From Anthopleura xanthogrammica (Eukaryota > Cnidaria > Anthozoa > Actiniaria > Actiniidae), in assembly GCA_964019055.1 (NCBI GenBank), contig OZ025219.1, forward strand, positions 2,975,166 through 3,039,165: a DNA stretch of 64,000 nt, read 5' to 3'. Below, in pieces: positions 1 through 11,545 of the stretch (position 1 is the stretch's first letter; each line of letters opens with the position of its first letter). The notes under the pieces are model-generated. The model did no database searches and was not told the origin of the DNA. It saw only the letters and a list, made by a program, of their open reading frames with translations. The position numbers and the translations under genes were made by a program.

Positions 1-3000
1 ACGGGACCAATGTCTCTTCAAAAGCGTGAGATAACATTAATCACATTTTTAAAAATTGCGGCAAAAATCACAGGAAAAACCGCCAGTGTAAACGTATCGT
101 GTTGAGGCTAACCTCAACAAGCCATCAAATCCATAGGTCCGCGTTTCATATTCCAGTTTCCGTTGCGTCATTGTAATTTCCCGTAATGCTTTGCGCGCGA
201 GGTATGTAGTATGTGCTCATATCGTGGTGTGTGTGTGTTCGCCTGTCGTGTCGTCAATTTGGTGAGTTTGTCCAGTCTTTTTGCATTTTATTTTCCTTGC
301 ATGTATTGTAATTTTGCTATATTAATTGCTTTAGGTTTCACCGGGTTTTCCAACCGGGTTTCCACTGTGTTTCCCACAATTTATAAGCTAGAGAATAAAG
401 TGTTTGTTTACATCCAAGTTGTGCCCGCGTAGAAACTAGATGACTCGACATTCCACCCGCATTCCTTGTATGTAGCCCGCTACATATCGTATACGGCAAT
501 GATCGAGTATGTTTTTTCAGCTTTCGTGACAAAACCATATTTGTACTCCTGATATTATAGACGTATATAAATAAAAAATAAAAAGTATGCCTCTTTAACA
601 TGTTCTTTCAAACCATGATATTTTTTGGTCTAGAAGTGCAAACTCCCCAATTAATTAACATCAGAATGAAAACGACGAGCTGTCCTACAAGCTAATTACA
701 AAAAAGTAAAACAAAATGTTCGTGAAGCAAAATGGAGCTTTGATTGAGAACAAAACCGTGGACTTTGTTCAGTAAAAGGTCTTTTTTTTTTACTACCAGT
801 ACGAACAAACAAGACAGCCTCCCCATTCCCAAATCCTTTATCTTCGACTTTCTCTCTTTCCTTCAGGCGATAAACAATTAACATAATTTGATATGCAATA
901 CTACCTTGATGTGAAAATTTATGCCAGTTAGTGGAGACACCAGACAAACATCATCTAAAACACTTCGAAAAAAAGCCGTCCAAAGAAGTACGTACGTTCC
1001 CGAGCATCTAAGCGTGTTGTATCCAATTCTTCTACTCGATCAGGAGTTACATTAAGGTATGGTTATTAAGAGACATATAGTTAAGGAAGCTTGTTATTAA
1101 TAGCCAATGTGCATGGAGATGAAAGTATTTCAACAGACGAAAATAACAGTATTTTTTTCCTTATAGTTCCTTTGATTTCCCTGTACAATTTTTACAGGAC
1201 TCACTTTCCCAAAGTGCACTATGAGCGTTGATGGACATTGCCTATTATTACGACTTCCGTTTGCGAAGTATGTATTCATGGCTAGTGTTTTTTCATAAAC
1301 CCGTGAAATACCCTTTAGAGTATTACGCACAACTCCACTCTAATTATTATTTTTTTTTGTTGAAAATCTGACTATTACACTCTGTAAAAAGCACGCTTTG
1401 TTTTACGGGCTAGTAAAAACCATTCTAGTTTGAACTATGTTGGTGTGTTGATACGACAAGTGAATAAGATGGCCGAAACTTAAATAGACTGTGTAAAAAG
1501 GTTTCGAACTGTATTGTCGTTTTAGATGCGGCCCTTCGTCTGACTGAAACGGTATTCATGAGACAAAATATTCCAAGATCAAGCTGTGAAGCAATGAATT
1601 ATAATTGTAGTGAAGAAAAAGCATTTTTAAAAAGGTGTAGAGGCTATTTCAAAACATTTTTGCCAATAGCCTAATTATAAAAAGAGTATTCTAAGAATTC
1701 AACCAAAGAAATTAATATACTTATATGTCTTGAATTGTTATTATGCTTGCTCTTCTGTTTCTAGACATATTTAACCCAGTTTTTTTAATTTGCTGTTCGA
1801 TATTCATATCAAACACCTGCTAAAAAACTGAATATCTACGTTCTCAAAACATCATATCATAAGTCATATTTTCATTTTAGTAAGATTTGCCTTCATCGCC
1901 AGAAATTCCGAACGGACATGCGCAGTTAAAGTCATGATACTTATAAAATTCAGGGCTCAAATATGGTGGGAAAAGTATTGAGAAATTTCGATAAAGTAAA
2001 ATATTTTAATTTTAACTGGATAAATAAGCCAGCCCGAACCTCAAATACAATAAAGTGTATTCGAACTTTCATTTGATCTCAATTTAATTCCGTTGGTGAT
2101 AGTTTTCAGCTCGGTAATTACATTTTAATGCCAAGGACTATATTAGACAGACATTACAGTGGATTATCATAAGAATACCTGAACCTAGTCTCACATCTTC
2201 GGCTCTCAGCTCAAAATAGTCAAACACTTTTTCCTTCCCGAACTTCCAATCGATTGAGGAAGTATGTCTTGAGCATTTCACGAAATTTCAGAAGAAAGAA
2301 TTAAATTTTCGTCTCGGTTTTACGAGGTGAAGTTTAGCATTAACAGGGCTTCCATTTCTGCCTCCATCTTGAGATGTAACTTGACTTTGGAGTACAAGAT
2401 GAAGCGCATTTTCACACTGAACTCTTCTAAAAGTTGTTTATTCCATTTATTCAATCTTGTTTAAAATCTTGGGTAAAATATCAACTGTGGAAGTGCTATT
2501 TAATGCCAAATAAAACCCTTTTTCTTGTCGAGACGCTATTATTATCGCAACGTTCCGGAAAGGTAAACATTCAATTGTCACATTCACAATAGCCCAATCA
2601 CAATCGAATCTACACAATTGCTTGATTGACAGGGTAAAAATGATGAATAATAAGCTCCGCCCAAAATGGTTCAGAATTTCTGGCGATGTGTAGTAAAGAA
2701 AACGAATAGTTACTAAAGATATGAGTTTAAAATAATACTAATTACCGAGACTTGTACAAAGGCAGGAAAACCGCAACAGTTGAGGTCTATTTCTGGAGAC
2801 CCGATAACGTGAATCATTAGTAAAAAATAAAAAATAATAATTAAAACAACAACATAAAGATTCGTCTTTCGGCATATAATAAGAAAATATTGGACGAAGT
2901 TGACCATGATATCGTAAATTATCAAGACCAAGGCTGTGTTATCTGCCGAAGCCGTAGGCTGAGAAGGATAAAACGGCTGAGGTCTCGATAATGTACGATA

Positions 3001-3552
3001 TCATGCGAAAACCGAATAATTGTTATATTATACATTTCGTAAACTAAAAAAAGTTCAGTAATATATTTGACATGATCAGCCAAACCATCTGCCATGCGTT
3101 TATGGTCACCGGGGATGTCTCCTAAAAGTTGTTTCATATGACTATCATCTTTTTTTTCCATGAGAAAAACGAAGTGATGTTTTTTTTTCACGTACCAAAA
3201 CCATAAAACCCTCATCAATTCTAAATAACAATGATTTAGAAAATATTATCATTACTATGATATATTAATAATATTATCAATAATAATAATGAATATTACT
3301 ACTATCATGCTCACAAGAATTGAGAAATAATTGCAACACTTCAAACAAAGAAAATGTTTATAACATGTGACCGTATGGCCGTCATGCATCTTAAAAACAA
3401 TTTTAACTATAGTCTAAAATTTGGTTGCCCTGGAAACGTGATGTAACACTTTTCCACTCTATATATGAAATAACATGACATTAACGTTTATGATATTTAA
3501 TTCATTCTTTATTTTAAAACTGTCTTTCCATTATTTTCTCAATAGAGTAAAA
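1..3552. other. Intergenic region left of the first GPCR
   Basis: I see no convincing coding exon here. The right part, from about 960, is the left half of a duplicated block also found upstream of the second GPCR. A palindromic repeat lies at 2904-3006. The first 950 bases show no recognised gene or element. The last bases before 3553 end in a pyrimidine-rich tract and AG, which looks like a 3' splice site, so this region probably holds a 5' untranslated exon and an intron of the GPCR gene. Confidence 0.6.
2904..3006. repeat. Palindromic MITE-like repeat (second copy at 56438-56546)
   Basis: Both ends carry CATGATATCGTAAATTATC or its reverse complement, with small changes on the right arm (CGATAATGTACGATATCATG). 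The centre contains ATCTGCCGAAGCCGTAGG. The same arrangement, arms and centre included, is found 53 kb away, so this is a dispersed foldback family rather than a chance hairpin. Confidence 0.75.
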
Positions 3553-4560
3553 ATGTGGGTGATTCCATTCGTGTTGTTAGCAGTTGTCATAACAACAGGA
3601 AATGTTACCGTCTTGGTTGTCTTTACTCGTACACCCCCACTGCGCAAGCGCAAATACTTCCTACTGGTGAGTCTGGCGGTGGCTGATCTCCTCGTGGGAG
3701 TTATCTCGGTACCAATGATTGTAGCATCCTCCGTATTGACGTACACAAGAACCATATCAACAATATATGTCATCCAGGATATGTTATTTGGTACAGCATC
3801 TGTGTTTGGTTTGGCAGCCGTGGCAATTGAACGAGCGTATGCCGTTTATTTCCCGTTCAAACATCGTACACTTTGGAAAGGTGCCTACATGATCGGTGTA
3901 GCAGTGGTGTGGCTGATGGCGACATTTATTGCATTTTCTAATTTATTTTTCCATCAGTTATTAATATTTTATACAGCAAATGTGGCAATTGCAGTATCTC
4001 TTGCCATTATCATTATCTCATATTTCCTTATTTGGATTAAGATGAATTACCTACCAAATGTACAAGGTCACGCAATCAACGAACGTGACAAGAAGCTGAC
4101 TGTCACGCTTTTGGTTGTCACGGTCATCAGCTTGATCGCGTGGACTCCCTTTCAAGCTCTTATGACTTATGCAAATTTTTGTGGAAGAAGGTGTCACTAT
4201 AGCCTGTACGTCATCTTTGGAGCTAAATTTCTTCACTACAGCAACTCCCTCGTCAATCCTATTATCTACGCACTGCGCATCCCTCAGTTCAAAAATGAGC
4301 TTCTTTACCGATTACGGAGCTGTGTGCCATGTAACAGAAGCTATGAGGAAGACCAAGGCAACACGGCAAATAACAACAGAATCATCGGCGGTAACAAAAT
4401 AGCTGACAGTCACCGTGACAATGATGTTGGCAACCTCGTGAATGCCGGTGATCATGACAAGGGTCTTCGTACGCTCGGAAACAACGACAATGAGCTAGAG
4501 CTCAATACCTTGGATAGTCACGACAATGATGTTAACCGTTTTAAAATGGCATTGGATTAA
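3553..4560 (+). CDS. Class A (rhodopsin-like) GPCR, copy 1 of tandem family
   Basis: Single-exon seven-transmembrane receptor of 335 residues, expected in the plasma membrane and coupled to G proteins; the ligand is unknown. TM1 holds the GN pair (Asn17) and TM2 the conserved Asp45 in SLAVADLLVG. ERA (93-95) replaces DRY after TM3, AWTP (196-199) replaces CWxP in TM6, and NPIIY (235-239) ends TM7, followed by a Cys pair (257, 260) suitable for palmitoylation. There is no Cys at the start of TM3, the second extracellular loop is very short, and extracellular loop 3 has Cys210 and Cys214. That combination recalls melanocortin/adenosine/cannabinoid-type (MECA) receptors, which is an inference. 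An ATG at 3475 is also in frame, but TTATTTTCTCAATAG just before 3553 looks like a splice acceptor and is shared with copy 2, so I place the start at 3553. TM1 then begins almost at residue 1. The Asn/Asp-rich tail carries one copy of a repeat doubled in copy 2. Confidence 0.9.
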   Translation: MWVIPFVLLAVVITTGNVTVLVVFTRTPPLRKRKYFLLVSLAVADLLVGVISVPMIVASSVLTYTRTISTIYVIQDMLFGTASVFGLAAVAIERAYAVYFPFKHRTLWKGAYMIGVAVVWLMATFIAFSNLFFHQLLIFYTANVAIAVSLAIIIISYFLIWIKMNYLPNVQGHAINERDKKLTVTLLVVTVISLIAWTPFQALMTYANFCGRRCHYSLYVIFGAKFLHYSNSLVNPIIYALRIPQFKNELLYRLRSCVPCNRSYEEDQGNTANNNRIIGGNKIADSHRDNDVGNLVNAGDHDKGLRTLGNNDNELELNTLDSHDNDVNRFKMALD

Positions 4561-4995
4561 TTAAACACTCGTTTCGTGATATCGAGTCGAGCACTTTGAC
4601 TTTGTATATTATTTCGACTTCAAATGGGACAAGTTTGTGTCAAAGTTTGGCCAGATTTATAGACAATGTATGGAATCTAGAGCTTACGAAGACAAGTAGT
4701 CAGGCAACTATTTTGTTGCTTGACCCAATGATCGATTATACGTTTATTTAGTAGCTTGTTGGGTAGGTTGTTTGTCGCGAGTCCGGCACAGAGTAGATAA
4801 AACTCCTATTTGTCATAAATCAGCAAAACTCTATATTTCCCATACAATTCCTTTAAGACTCGGCGAAACGGATCATTGCTCATGTGTGAGCAAGCTCATG
4901 TCCAATATTTCTGGCGACTGCCTGATTTCATACCATTAGGGACTGGGTGCAAGTTCCTAAATTGTGATGATGACAACACAAATGAACATTTAAAA

Positions 4996-5052
4996 TTACA
5001 AAGAAATGTATGGCATCCGGACATAGTGTCCGGACACCATAATTTTCTTTGT
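4996..5052. repeat. Short imperfect palindrome
   Basis: The stretch begins ACAAAGAAATGTATGG and ends CCATAATTTTCTTTGT, with TCCGGACA and TGTCCGGA meeting at the centre around TAG. It would fold into one hairpin of about 25 paired bases per arm. It may be a small MITE remnant; no target duplication is obvious. Confidence 0.55.
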
Positions 5053-5759
5053 AAACTATAGCATTTTTGAACGTCTATAAGTCGTTCAACATTGATCCGA
5101 TTAACACAAAACTTCAGAATTTTGTAAGCTCGATGTGCTCTTTCTGGATATGTGAGGTTTGTGTAGTCATCATCACAACCTCTCGGTATCAGGCAGTGGT
5201 TAGAGTTGTTTGTTGGCTCCCGTTCGTGCCTTTCTTTTAATTTCAAAATTCCAATTCGATCCTGGGCTTCTCAGTAATGGAAGTTCAGCTTTGTTGTGAG
5301 TGTCCCATACTGTGATAGAACAGCCAAAGCTTAATCAATATATATAAATTAGTATTTAGAACGTCTACTGAAATGATTGTAGAAGCCTACGGGGCAGAAA
5401 CGGGTATTCTCGTGTATTCTAGCTTAAGAACATGTCAGTGGAATGCACCAAGGAATTTGAAAGTTCAACCATCCACTATTGATGCTCTCCTGTCAGAAAT
5501 ACCATTTCTCAAGTTCAGGAGCAAGAGCAAAGAGTTTAAAGACGGTGAATATTTACGATCATAGGGCAAAAATAGACAACAAGGTTTATCCAGAATCACA
5601 AAAAACTTTATGCTTTTTAAGTCAAAGCTTTTCTATTGTATGACACTGAACCAGAAGGTACAGTTGAAGAACTAGAAATTGAAACAAATATTCCTCTTGT
5701 TCCTGAATCACCTTGATTGATTTTGATAATGATCAAAATGCTTTTCATCCACAACTGTG

Positions 5760-5880
5760 TTTGAAGAAACCTTGAACCCGTCGCGGCCATGTTGGACCGA
5801 AATCTCTCCCTTTTGTTAGAAAGACAGATAGATAACTTTATTTAATGTCGATATGTACTGCAGCACATTCCCTTACACGA
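5760..5880 (-). mobile_element. Possible non-LTR retrotransposon 3' end
   Basis: Read on the minus strand, the sequence ends with AAATAAAGTTATCTATCTGT, a short-repeat tail of the kind seen at the 3' ends of some LINEs. No coding domain remains next to it, so the class is uncertain. Confidence 0.35.
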
Positions 5881-6152
5881 CGATATTTTGGACTATTTTT
5901 CCCTGACAAGAACTAAATAACATTCATAATGCCGTCCAACTCGATCTCAACTACATAAGTCTCATTTTGATGTGATTTATTGTGCCCGCGCGTACCTTGT
6001 ACCGTTGGACGAGGGGAATGAGAAAAGGGTCTATTAAGCTTTTTGAGTGATTTTTGAGCAAGTTACGGTCTTGAAACGAACTTACCGGTTATTGATGATG
6101 GCAATCAAGCCGTTACAAATTTTCCTCTTGTTCAATTATATATAGTGCTAGT

Positions 6153-6565
6153 TTAACCACAGGGAGCCCAATTTAGATAAAAGTGCTAGACGAAAATAAA
6201 ATCTGAAAAATATATTATTTTGGAAAAAAATGGATTTGAGGCTAAGAAAGTGGTCTAAATAATACAAGCGAAAAGAAAAATCAAGTAAAATTACAGTAGA
6301 AGTTTCTTTCTCGCGCCTTTGTTTTCCTACATAATTCTCTTTCAATCAAGGAAGCCAATAGGAGAGCTAGAATTATATAGGAAAACTAAGGCACGCAGTA
6401 ATATTCTACTGTGTTTTTGCTTGATTTTTCTGTTCACTTGTATTATTTAGCGCACTTTCTTAGCCCTTATGCTAATTCATTTTTTTTTTTCAAAAAAAAA
6501 ATCATAAATTTTTCATATTTAATTTTCGTCTAGCACTTTTAACTAAATTGGGCTCCCTGTGTTAA
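6153..6565. mobile_element. 405-bp full-length palindromic MITE flanked by TTAA
   Basis: TTAA occurs at 6153-6156 and again at 6562-6565. Between them, the left end CACAGGGAGCCCAATTTAG matches the reverse complement of the right end, and homology between the arms continues almost to the centre near 6345-6365 (shared blocks include AAGTGCTAGACGAAAAT and CTAAATAATACAAG). The whole element is thus one large foldback with arms of about 195 bases. TTAA target duplication is typical of piggyBac-type transposons, so a non-autonomous piggyBac-like origin is inferred. No transposase is encoded. Confidence 0.8.
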
Positions 6566-7510
6566 AAGCCATCATTTGACTTTGATTATAATATGAGAGG
6601 ACGACTCCAGACAAGCGTCGGTTGGCGGACTTAGAAAAAAGTTTCAAAAATACGTGAAAAAGGTTCAAAGAAATACGTTCCCGAGCATCTAAGCGTGTTG
6701 TATTCAATTCTTGTACTCGATCAGGAGTTACATTAAGGTATGATTATTAAGAGATATATACTTAAGGAAGCTTGTTATTAATTATTACGACTTCCGTATG
6801 TGAAATATGTATTCAGGAGTCAAACTGATCATAACTCAGTTACTCACTACTAAGTCTAGTTGGGACTGTGTTGGTGTGTTGAAAAAAGAGGGAACCTTAA
6901 GCACAGTTAAACACAAAAAGTTTTGGACCTGTACTGATGTTTTGGATGCGTTCCTTCGTCGTTAAAGAGCATTCATGAATATCAGTGTATTCCAAGTTCA
7001 AGCGGTAAAGCTTCGACATAATAGATGGATTCGCGACACATTGAGGAGGGGGCGTGATGAAAAACAAACAAACCAAAACACATTCGAAAATTGTCCAAAA
7101 CTAAAATAAATATCTATATAAAATATATCGATATGTTCCTCGACTATTAAGGGAAGTTTGTGTGTTTTCTCGAGATCTGTTATAAAGTCGCAGCTTCTCT
7201 ACGAGCGAAGTTATACAAACTACTCGTTCGAACATGAAAGTTGAAAAGGCTACCGCTTCTACCAGTTGTGGACGTCTTCAAGCTTGAATAACTTTCGTTA
7301 TATCACATCAATAACTACAAAAAATCAAAAAATCCTCGGATAACGGATGTAGAAGCCATCGCAAGTATATCAAGTATTCCGCTAAATTATTTCGTTCATT
7401 CCAACATTATTCCTAATTGATGTAGCATTTCTGTTTGCATAAGACAAGACAAACACCAGACATACACTGACAAGGTCAAAAAAAATAGACATCGAAAAAA
7501 ATAGGAAGTT

Positions 7511-7747
7511 TAGAGGCTTCGACACACGGTGCAACATTGCGTGCAGCACTGCATGCAACATTACACCAACATGTATATAAAAATATTAACGTCTGTTTTA
7601 TTATTTTTATGTAATATGTATTATCCTTGTAATTATAAATTAAGCTGAAAAATCGAGATTTTCTCTAATTTGGCTGCTGAAATGTTACTATAATCATAAT
7701 GTTACAAGCAATGTTGCATGGAATGTTGCACCGTGTATATGAGCCTT
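7511..7747. repeat. Inverted-repeat element with CACGGTGCAACATT ends
   Basis: The left arm has AGGCTTCGACACACGGTGCA and the right arm, read in reverse complement, has AAGGCTCATATACACGGTGC; both continue with ACATTG-like sequence and GCATGCAACATT. The interior is AT-rich and non-coding. The ACACGGTGCAA motif is also present in the element at 41226-41495, suggesting related families. Confidence 0.6.
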
Positions 7748-8501
7748 AAAAAGAAGAAAAATTATGAAACAATTCTGAATAAACGATGGCAATCACTTTT
7801 AAAACGCATAACGATAGGTTATCAATGTTAGGAGTGAAAGAAAAAGGCATTCCTAAAAGGTAGATGTTATTCAAGAACAATTTTGCTATAGTGCCATGAT
7901 AAAAAGAATGTTCTAAGAATCCAACCTTTGAAATAAATAGACCTCTGTACCTGAATTGTTATCATGGCCAGATATCCCCGATATTTGAGCCCGCGGTGAT
8001 CTGAGGATTCACCCAATCATCATTGCAGACAAATTTGCTACATTAACTGTGATTATACTCAGCTCTGAGATGTGACAGTTAATTCTTTACATTGTAAGAT
8101 GTAAGGATGTCTGAAATATTGATCGATTCAAAATTTCGCGCTTTTGTACAAGGTCTGCGGTTTGTCTAAATAAACATCAGAAGTGAGAATGCACATTTTT
8201 AGCAGCTTTTGAAAATCTTCCCATACATCTGTGCATAAGTGTTTTCTTCAGTCTTCAAAGAAGATTATACGTAACTGTATTATGCAAGGATCAACATAGG
8301 CAAATGTGAATTTATCTCTGGCTGTGAAGTTGCAGAGTCTCAAAATTACGATTCTAGTGCTTCACTGTCCCTTTCACATACTACGTCAGTACCATTAGCT
8401 GGCAAATTGAAATATATAATGTAACATTAATTAAAGGTGATAGATTTTATCTATACTGCATTTTAAAATTGTCTTTCTATTATTTTCTCAATAGAGTAAA
8501 A

Positions 8502-9629
8502 ATGTGGGTCATTCTCATTCTATTCGTGTTGTTATCAGTCGTCATAGTAACAGGAAATGTTACCGTCTTGGTTGTCTTTACTCGTACACCCTCACTGTGC
8601 AAGCGCAAATATTTCCTACTGGTGAGTCTGGCGGTGGCTGATCTCCTCGTGGGAGTTATCTCGGTACCAATGATTGTAGCAACCTCCGTATTGACGTACA
8701 CAAGAACCATATCAAAAATATATGTAATCCAGGATGTTTTATTTGGTACAGCATCCGTGTTTGGTTTGACAGCCGTGGCCATTGAACGAGCGTATGCAGT
8801 ATATTTTCCTGTTAAACATCGTACACTTTGGAAAGTTGTGTACATGATCGCTATAGCAGTGGTGTGGCTGATTGCGGCATTTATTGCATTTTCTGGATTC
8901 ATTTTCAATCAGGTATTAATGTTTTATGCAGCAAATGTGCCAATTGCAGTATCCTTTGCCATTATCATTATCTCATATTTCCTTATTTGGATTAAGATGA
9001 GAAACATGCCAAGTGTACAAGGTCACGCAATCAACGAACGTGGCAAGAGGTTGACTGTCACGCTTTTGGTTGTCACGGTCATCAGCTTGATCGCGTGGAC
9101 TCCTTTTCAAGCTCTTATGGCTTATGTACATTTTTGTAGAAGAAGGTGTCACTATAGCCCGTACGTCATCTTTGGAGCTAAATTTCTTCACTACAGCAAC
9201 TCCCTCGTCAATCCTATTATCTACGCACTGCTCATGCCTCAGTTCAAAAATGAGCTTCTTTACCGATTACGGTGTTGTGTGGCATGTAACAGAAGCTATG
9301 AGGAAGACCATGGTAACAGGGCAGATGCCAACAGAACCATCGCCAGTGAAATTGACAGTGACCATGACAACGATGTTGTCAACCATGTGAACTATGAGGA
9401 AGACCATGGCAACAAGCCAAACACCAACGTAATCATCTGTGGTAACAATGTAAATGACAGTCACCGTGACAATGATGTTGGCAACCTTGTGAACGCCGGT
9501 GATCATGACAACGGTCTTCGTACGCTCGGAAACAACGAGACTGAGCTAGAGCTCAATACATTGAATAATCACGACAATGTTAACCATTCAAACGTACCAT
9601 GTCGGGGACACGAGGAAAATATTTGCTGA
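8502..9629 (+). CDS. Class A (rhodopsin-like) GPCR, copy 2 of tandem family
   Basis: Paralogue of the receptor at 3553-4560, 375 residues and very similar from TM1 through TM7. It has GN at 18-19, SLAVADLLVG in TM2, AIERAYAVYF after TM3, AWTPF in TM6, NSLVNPIIYA in TM7 and a CxxxC in extracellular loop 3; the TM3 Cys is again absent. The reading frame stays open upstream to 8469, but without an ATG. ATG 8502 follows the same TTATTTTCTCAATAG acceptor-like sequence as copy 1, so I take it as the start. The tail is 40 residues longer than in copy 1, mainly because a block beginning YEEDHGN is present twice. The last ~15 residues differ completely from copy 1 and end in EENIC, marking the point where the duplicated block stops. 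Confidence 0.9.
   Translation: MWVILILFVLLSVVIVTGNVTVLVVFTRTPSLCKRKYFLLVSLAVADLLVGVISVPMIVATSVLTYTRTISKIYVIQDVLFGTASVFGLTAVAIERAYAVYFPVKHRTLWKVVYMIAIAVVWLIAAFIAFSGFIFNQVLMFYAANVPIAVSFAIIIISYFLIWIKMRNMPSVQGHAINERGKRLTVTLLVVTVISLIAWTPFQALMAYVHFCRRRCHYSPYVIFGAKFLHYSNSLVNPIIYALLMPQFKNELLYRLRCCVACNRSYEEDHGNRADANRTIASEIDSDHDNDVVNHVNYEEDHGNKPNTNVIICGNNVNDSHRDNDVGNLVNAGDHDNGLRTLGNNETELELNTLNNHDNVNHSNVPCRGHEENIC
9296..9494 (+). repeat. Tandem duplication inside the GPCR copy 2 tail
   Basis: CTATGAGGAAGACCATGG starts at about 9295 and again at about 9392. Each copy encodes roughly 32-34 residues running from YEEDHGN to a DNDV..(H/L)VN motif. Copy 1 has the unit once (YEEDQGN). The gain therefore happened in copy 2, or was lost from copy 1, after the gene duplication. 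Confidence 0.85.
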
Positions 9630-10149
9630 TCCTGCATATCTTGCGTAAAAAGTGACGTCAGCAGAAATGTCCGCTTGTTGTTTGCTCAAGAGACTTCTAA
9701 AACAAAGTGTACATACAGCTCTTGTTGTCCTACATTATTTTGAAAAACTTGTAATTAGTGATGGCTTCTACCATGAGTGCAGAATTGACAATATCACCAT
9801 GAAAACAATACAATGGATCGTAACCATGGAAACAACATTAAACACAGTGGTAACAGCAGCAATCAACATTGTGACAAAATTATCTTGACATTGGCAAAAT
9901 TGTTATGAAAATAACAAGCTGAGAGAATAACTAATTGCGCAATGCGTTGTTGTTCAAAACCTGCGGATTTTCACTCCTTGTTTTGAAAATCATTTTTCGA
10001 GTGGCTTTTAGAAAATCACATATAAAATATCACTCTGATGAAGAATTTACAACTTTTCTGAGACTTAAAATGTATTGGATTCAATTGTCAATAGTTTTCA
10101 GCTTGAAAAAAGTGCTTGAACCCAGAGCAGGCAATAAAAATCACTACGA

Positions 10150-10375
10150 ACAATGCTTGTATTTCATTGTTGTTGAATAATAGTTGTAGTCAGGTCATGC
10201 TTTCAGCATACGTAAGTGTTGTGCATTGGTATGGCCCGACTCGTTGTTAGTTACAACAATGAAATACAAGCATCTTTTGTTCAAATTCTAAAGATGTTCA
10301 ATTCCGTACAATCTTTGATCTCACCTGTTGTTTTCAAAGTGCACGAAGTCGAAGATAGTGGCAAAGCAAAAAGGT
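10150..10375. repeat. Dispersed repeat, copy 1 (copy 2 at 44288-44485)
   Basis: Both copies share CTTGTATTTCATT, then GTTGAATAATAGTTGTAGTC, then TTGGTATGGCCCG and CTAAAGATGTTCAATT. This copy additionally carries the inverse of its left end (CAACAATGAAATACAAGCAT near 10256-10275), so the part from about 10150 to 10280 has terminal inverted repeats. Neither copy encodes a protein. Confidence 0.65.
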
Positions 10376-11514
10376 ATATTGGAAACAAACTCGAATCCAG
10401 AAAGTTTTTCAGTAGTTATCTATTTTTTTTCTTTCTTAATGTGCTTTTAGAATAGCGTACTTCATCTAAGACAGACAGTTTACAATTTTCAACAATCAGT
10501 GTCTTTTCCATATGCATGCTGTATATCAAGCACGGGCGCCAGAGTCGCCTCCACGTTTGGATTAAAACTAACGCTTTATTTTGTTTGGGTCAAATAAATC
10601 TGCTTCGGTACGGCTGACCTTTAGTAGTGAATAAACATCTAGCTCCGATTTCAATCTCGTGATGTTTGTCTGTTTAATATTAAGAACCGATCGTGGGTCA
10701 CTCGGTATTAATCGGTAACGTACTTCACGAGGTCCCGAAGGAGAGAAGAGGAACAGGGTACGAAGCTAGCCTTAATCCTATTGTTTTCAGTCTGCCGAAA
10801 TCCGTACTAGGTTTACGTCACTGCTATGGACAGTGATGACAGATTTCCCATTTCAGCGAGACTTAGAACCAGTAACTAGGGAGGTAGAACAATGAATTCG
10901 GGATCGGTGTATTATGATATGCCCTTATAGTGTTGACATTGTTGGAAGAATGCTATATCTTAAGCACTATCTGCCAGCTTGGTATAACCTACAAAACACC
11001 TGGTTTTCATTCACCAGGAAGACCTATTGAAAAACAGCTATAAACCACAGCCTCTCACAACTTTCTCAGGCCGGACTTGGCAATGAGTTTGAGAGAGCTT
11101 GGACTTCCTGTGGTTTGTTTTCGGGTTGGGGGAGGGTAAAGAGTTCTCATATATCGTGGGGCGGGGTTGATGTTCGGAAAAATTTAAAAATCCCTTAAAG
11201 GCACCTGAGCCCTATCAAAAGGGGCGTGGAAACTAATGATTTTTACTCCTAAAAGGTACCAGCTCCAAAACAACTGATTTACTCAATTATCTATGAGTGA
11301 CAGAAGTCAGATGACGAAGTAAAAATGAATATTATCTAGTACAACTGTGATTCTGGCAATCATTATTTAATCTGAAGTATCGTATTACCTGACAAACACC
11401 CGTAAGAGGTACCGGCTTAATGTCTAGTGGTCCTTTCACATTTGTAACACCCTAAGAGGTAATCTCAGATTTCACCCGGGAAATTAGTTATCAGATCGTC
11501 GACATGTAACAAAC

Positions 11515-11545
11515 AAACAAACAAACAAACATCTTTATTTGGCAC
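11515..11545 (-). repeat. CAAA tract, possible LINE 3' tail in reverse
   Basis: Read on the minus strand it gives CAAATAAAGATG followed by several GTTT units, resembling the tandem-repeat tail of a CR1/L2-like retrotransposon. No reverse transcriptase is visible alongside. Confidence 0.35.

Larger units (their letters stand above)
962..4560 (+). repeat. Tandem duplication block, left copy (pairs with 6660-9629)
   Basis: Long stretches here recur upstream of and within the second GPCR. For example, the sequence around 1000-1100 (TTCCCGAGCATCTAAGCGTG, then GATCAGGAGTTACATTAAGG) recurs at 6679-6780. The block around 1435-1600 recurs at 6868-7020, and that at 1690-1745 recurs at 7910-7970. Similarity then runs through the coding region and stops near the end of the ORFs. 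Spacing between matches differs, so insertions and deletions have accumulated since the duplication. The offset of the coding regions is about 4.95 kb. Confidence 0.8.
4561..8501. other. Intergenic region between GPCR copies 1 and 2
   Basis: No gene recognised. It contains a short palindrome (4996-5052), a probable non-LTR retrotransposon 3' tail in reverse (about 5760-5880), a 405-bp fully palindromic TTAA-flanked MITE (6153-6565), the right copy of the duplicated upstream block (from about 6660) and another inverted-repeat element (7511-7747). The ORFs at 4876-5564 show no family signature. Confidence 0.6.

Noticed and set aside
5165..5265. tRNA-derived SINE
   Set aside because: AGGCAGTGGTTAGAG and AATTCGATCCTGGG faintly resemble A and B boxes, but no body matching the other SINE copies follows.
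9800..9890. Third copy of the GPCR tail repeat downstream of copy 2
   Set aside because: One frame is Asn/His/Ser-rich (HGNNIKHSGN) but the match is too short and could be compositional.
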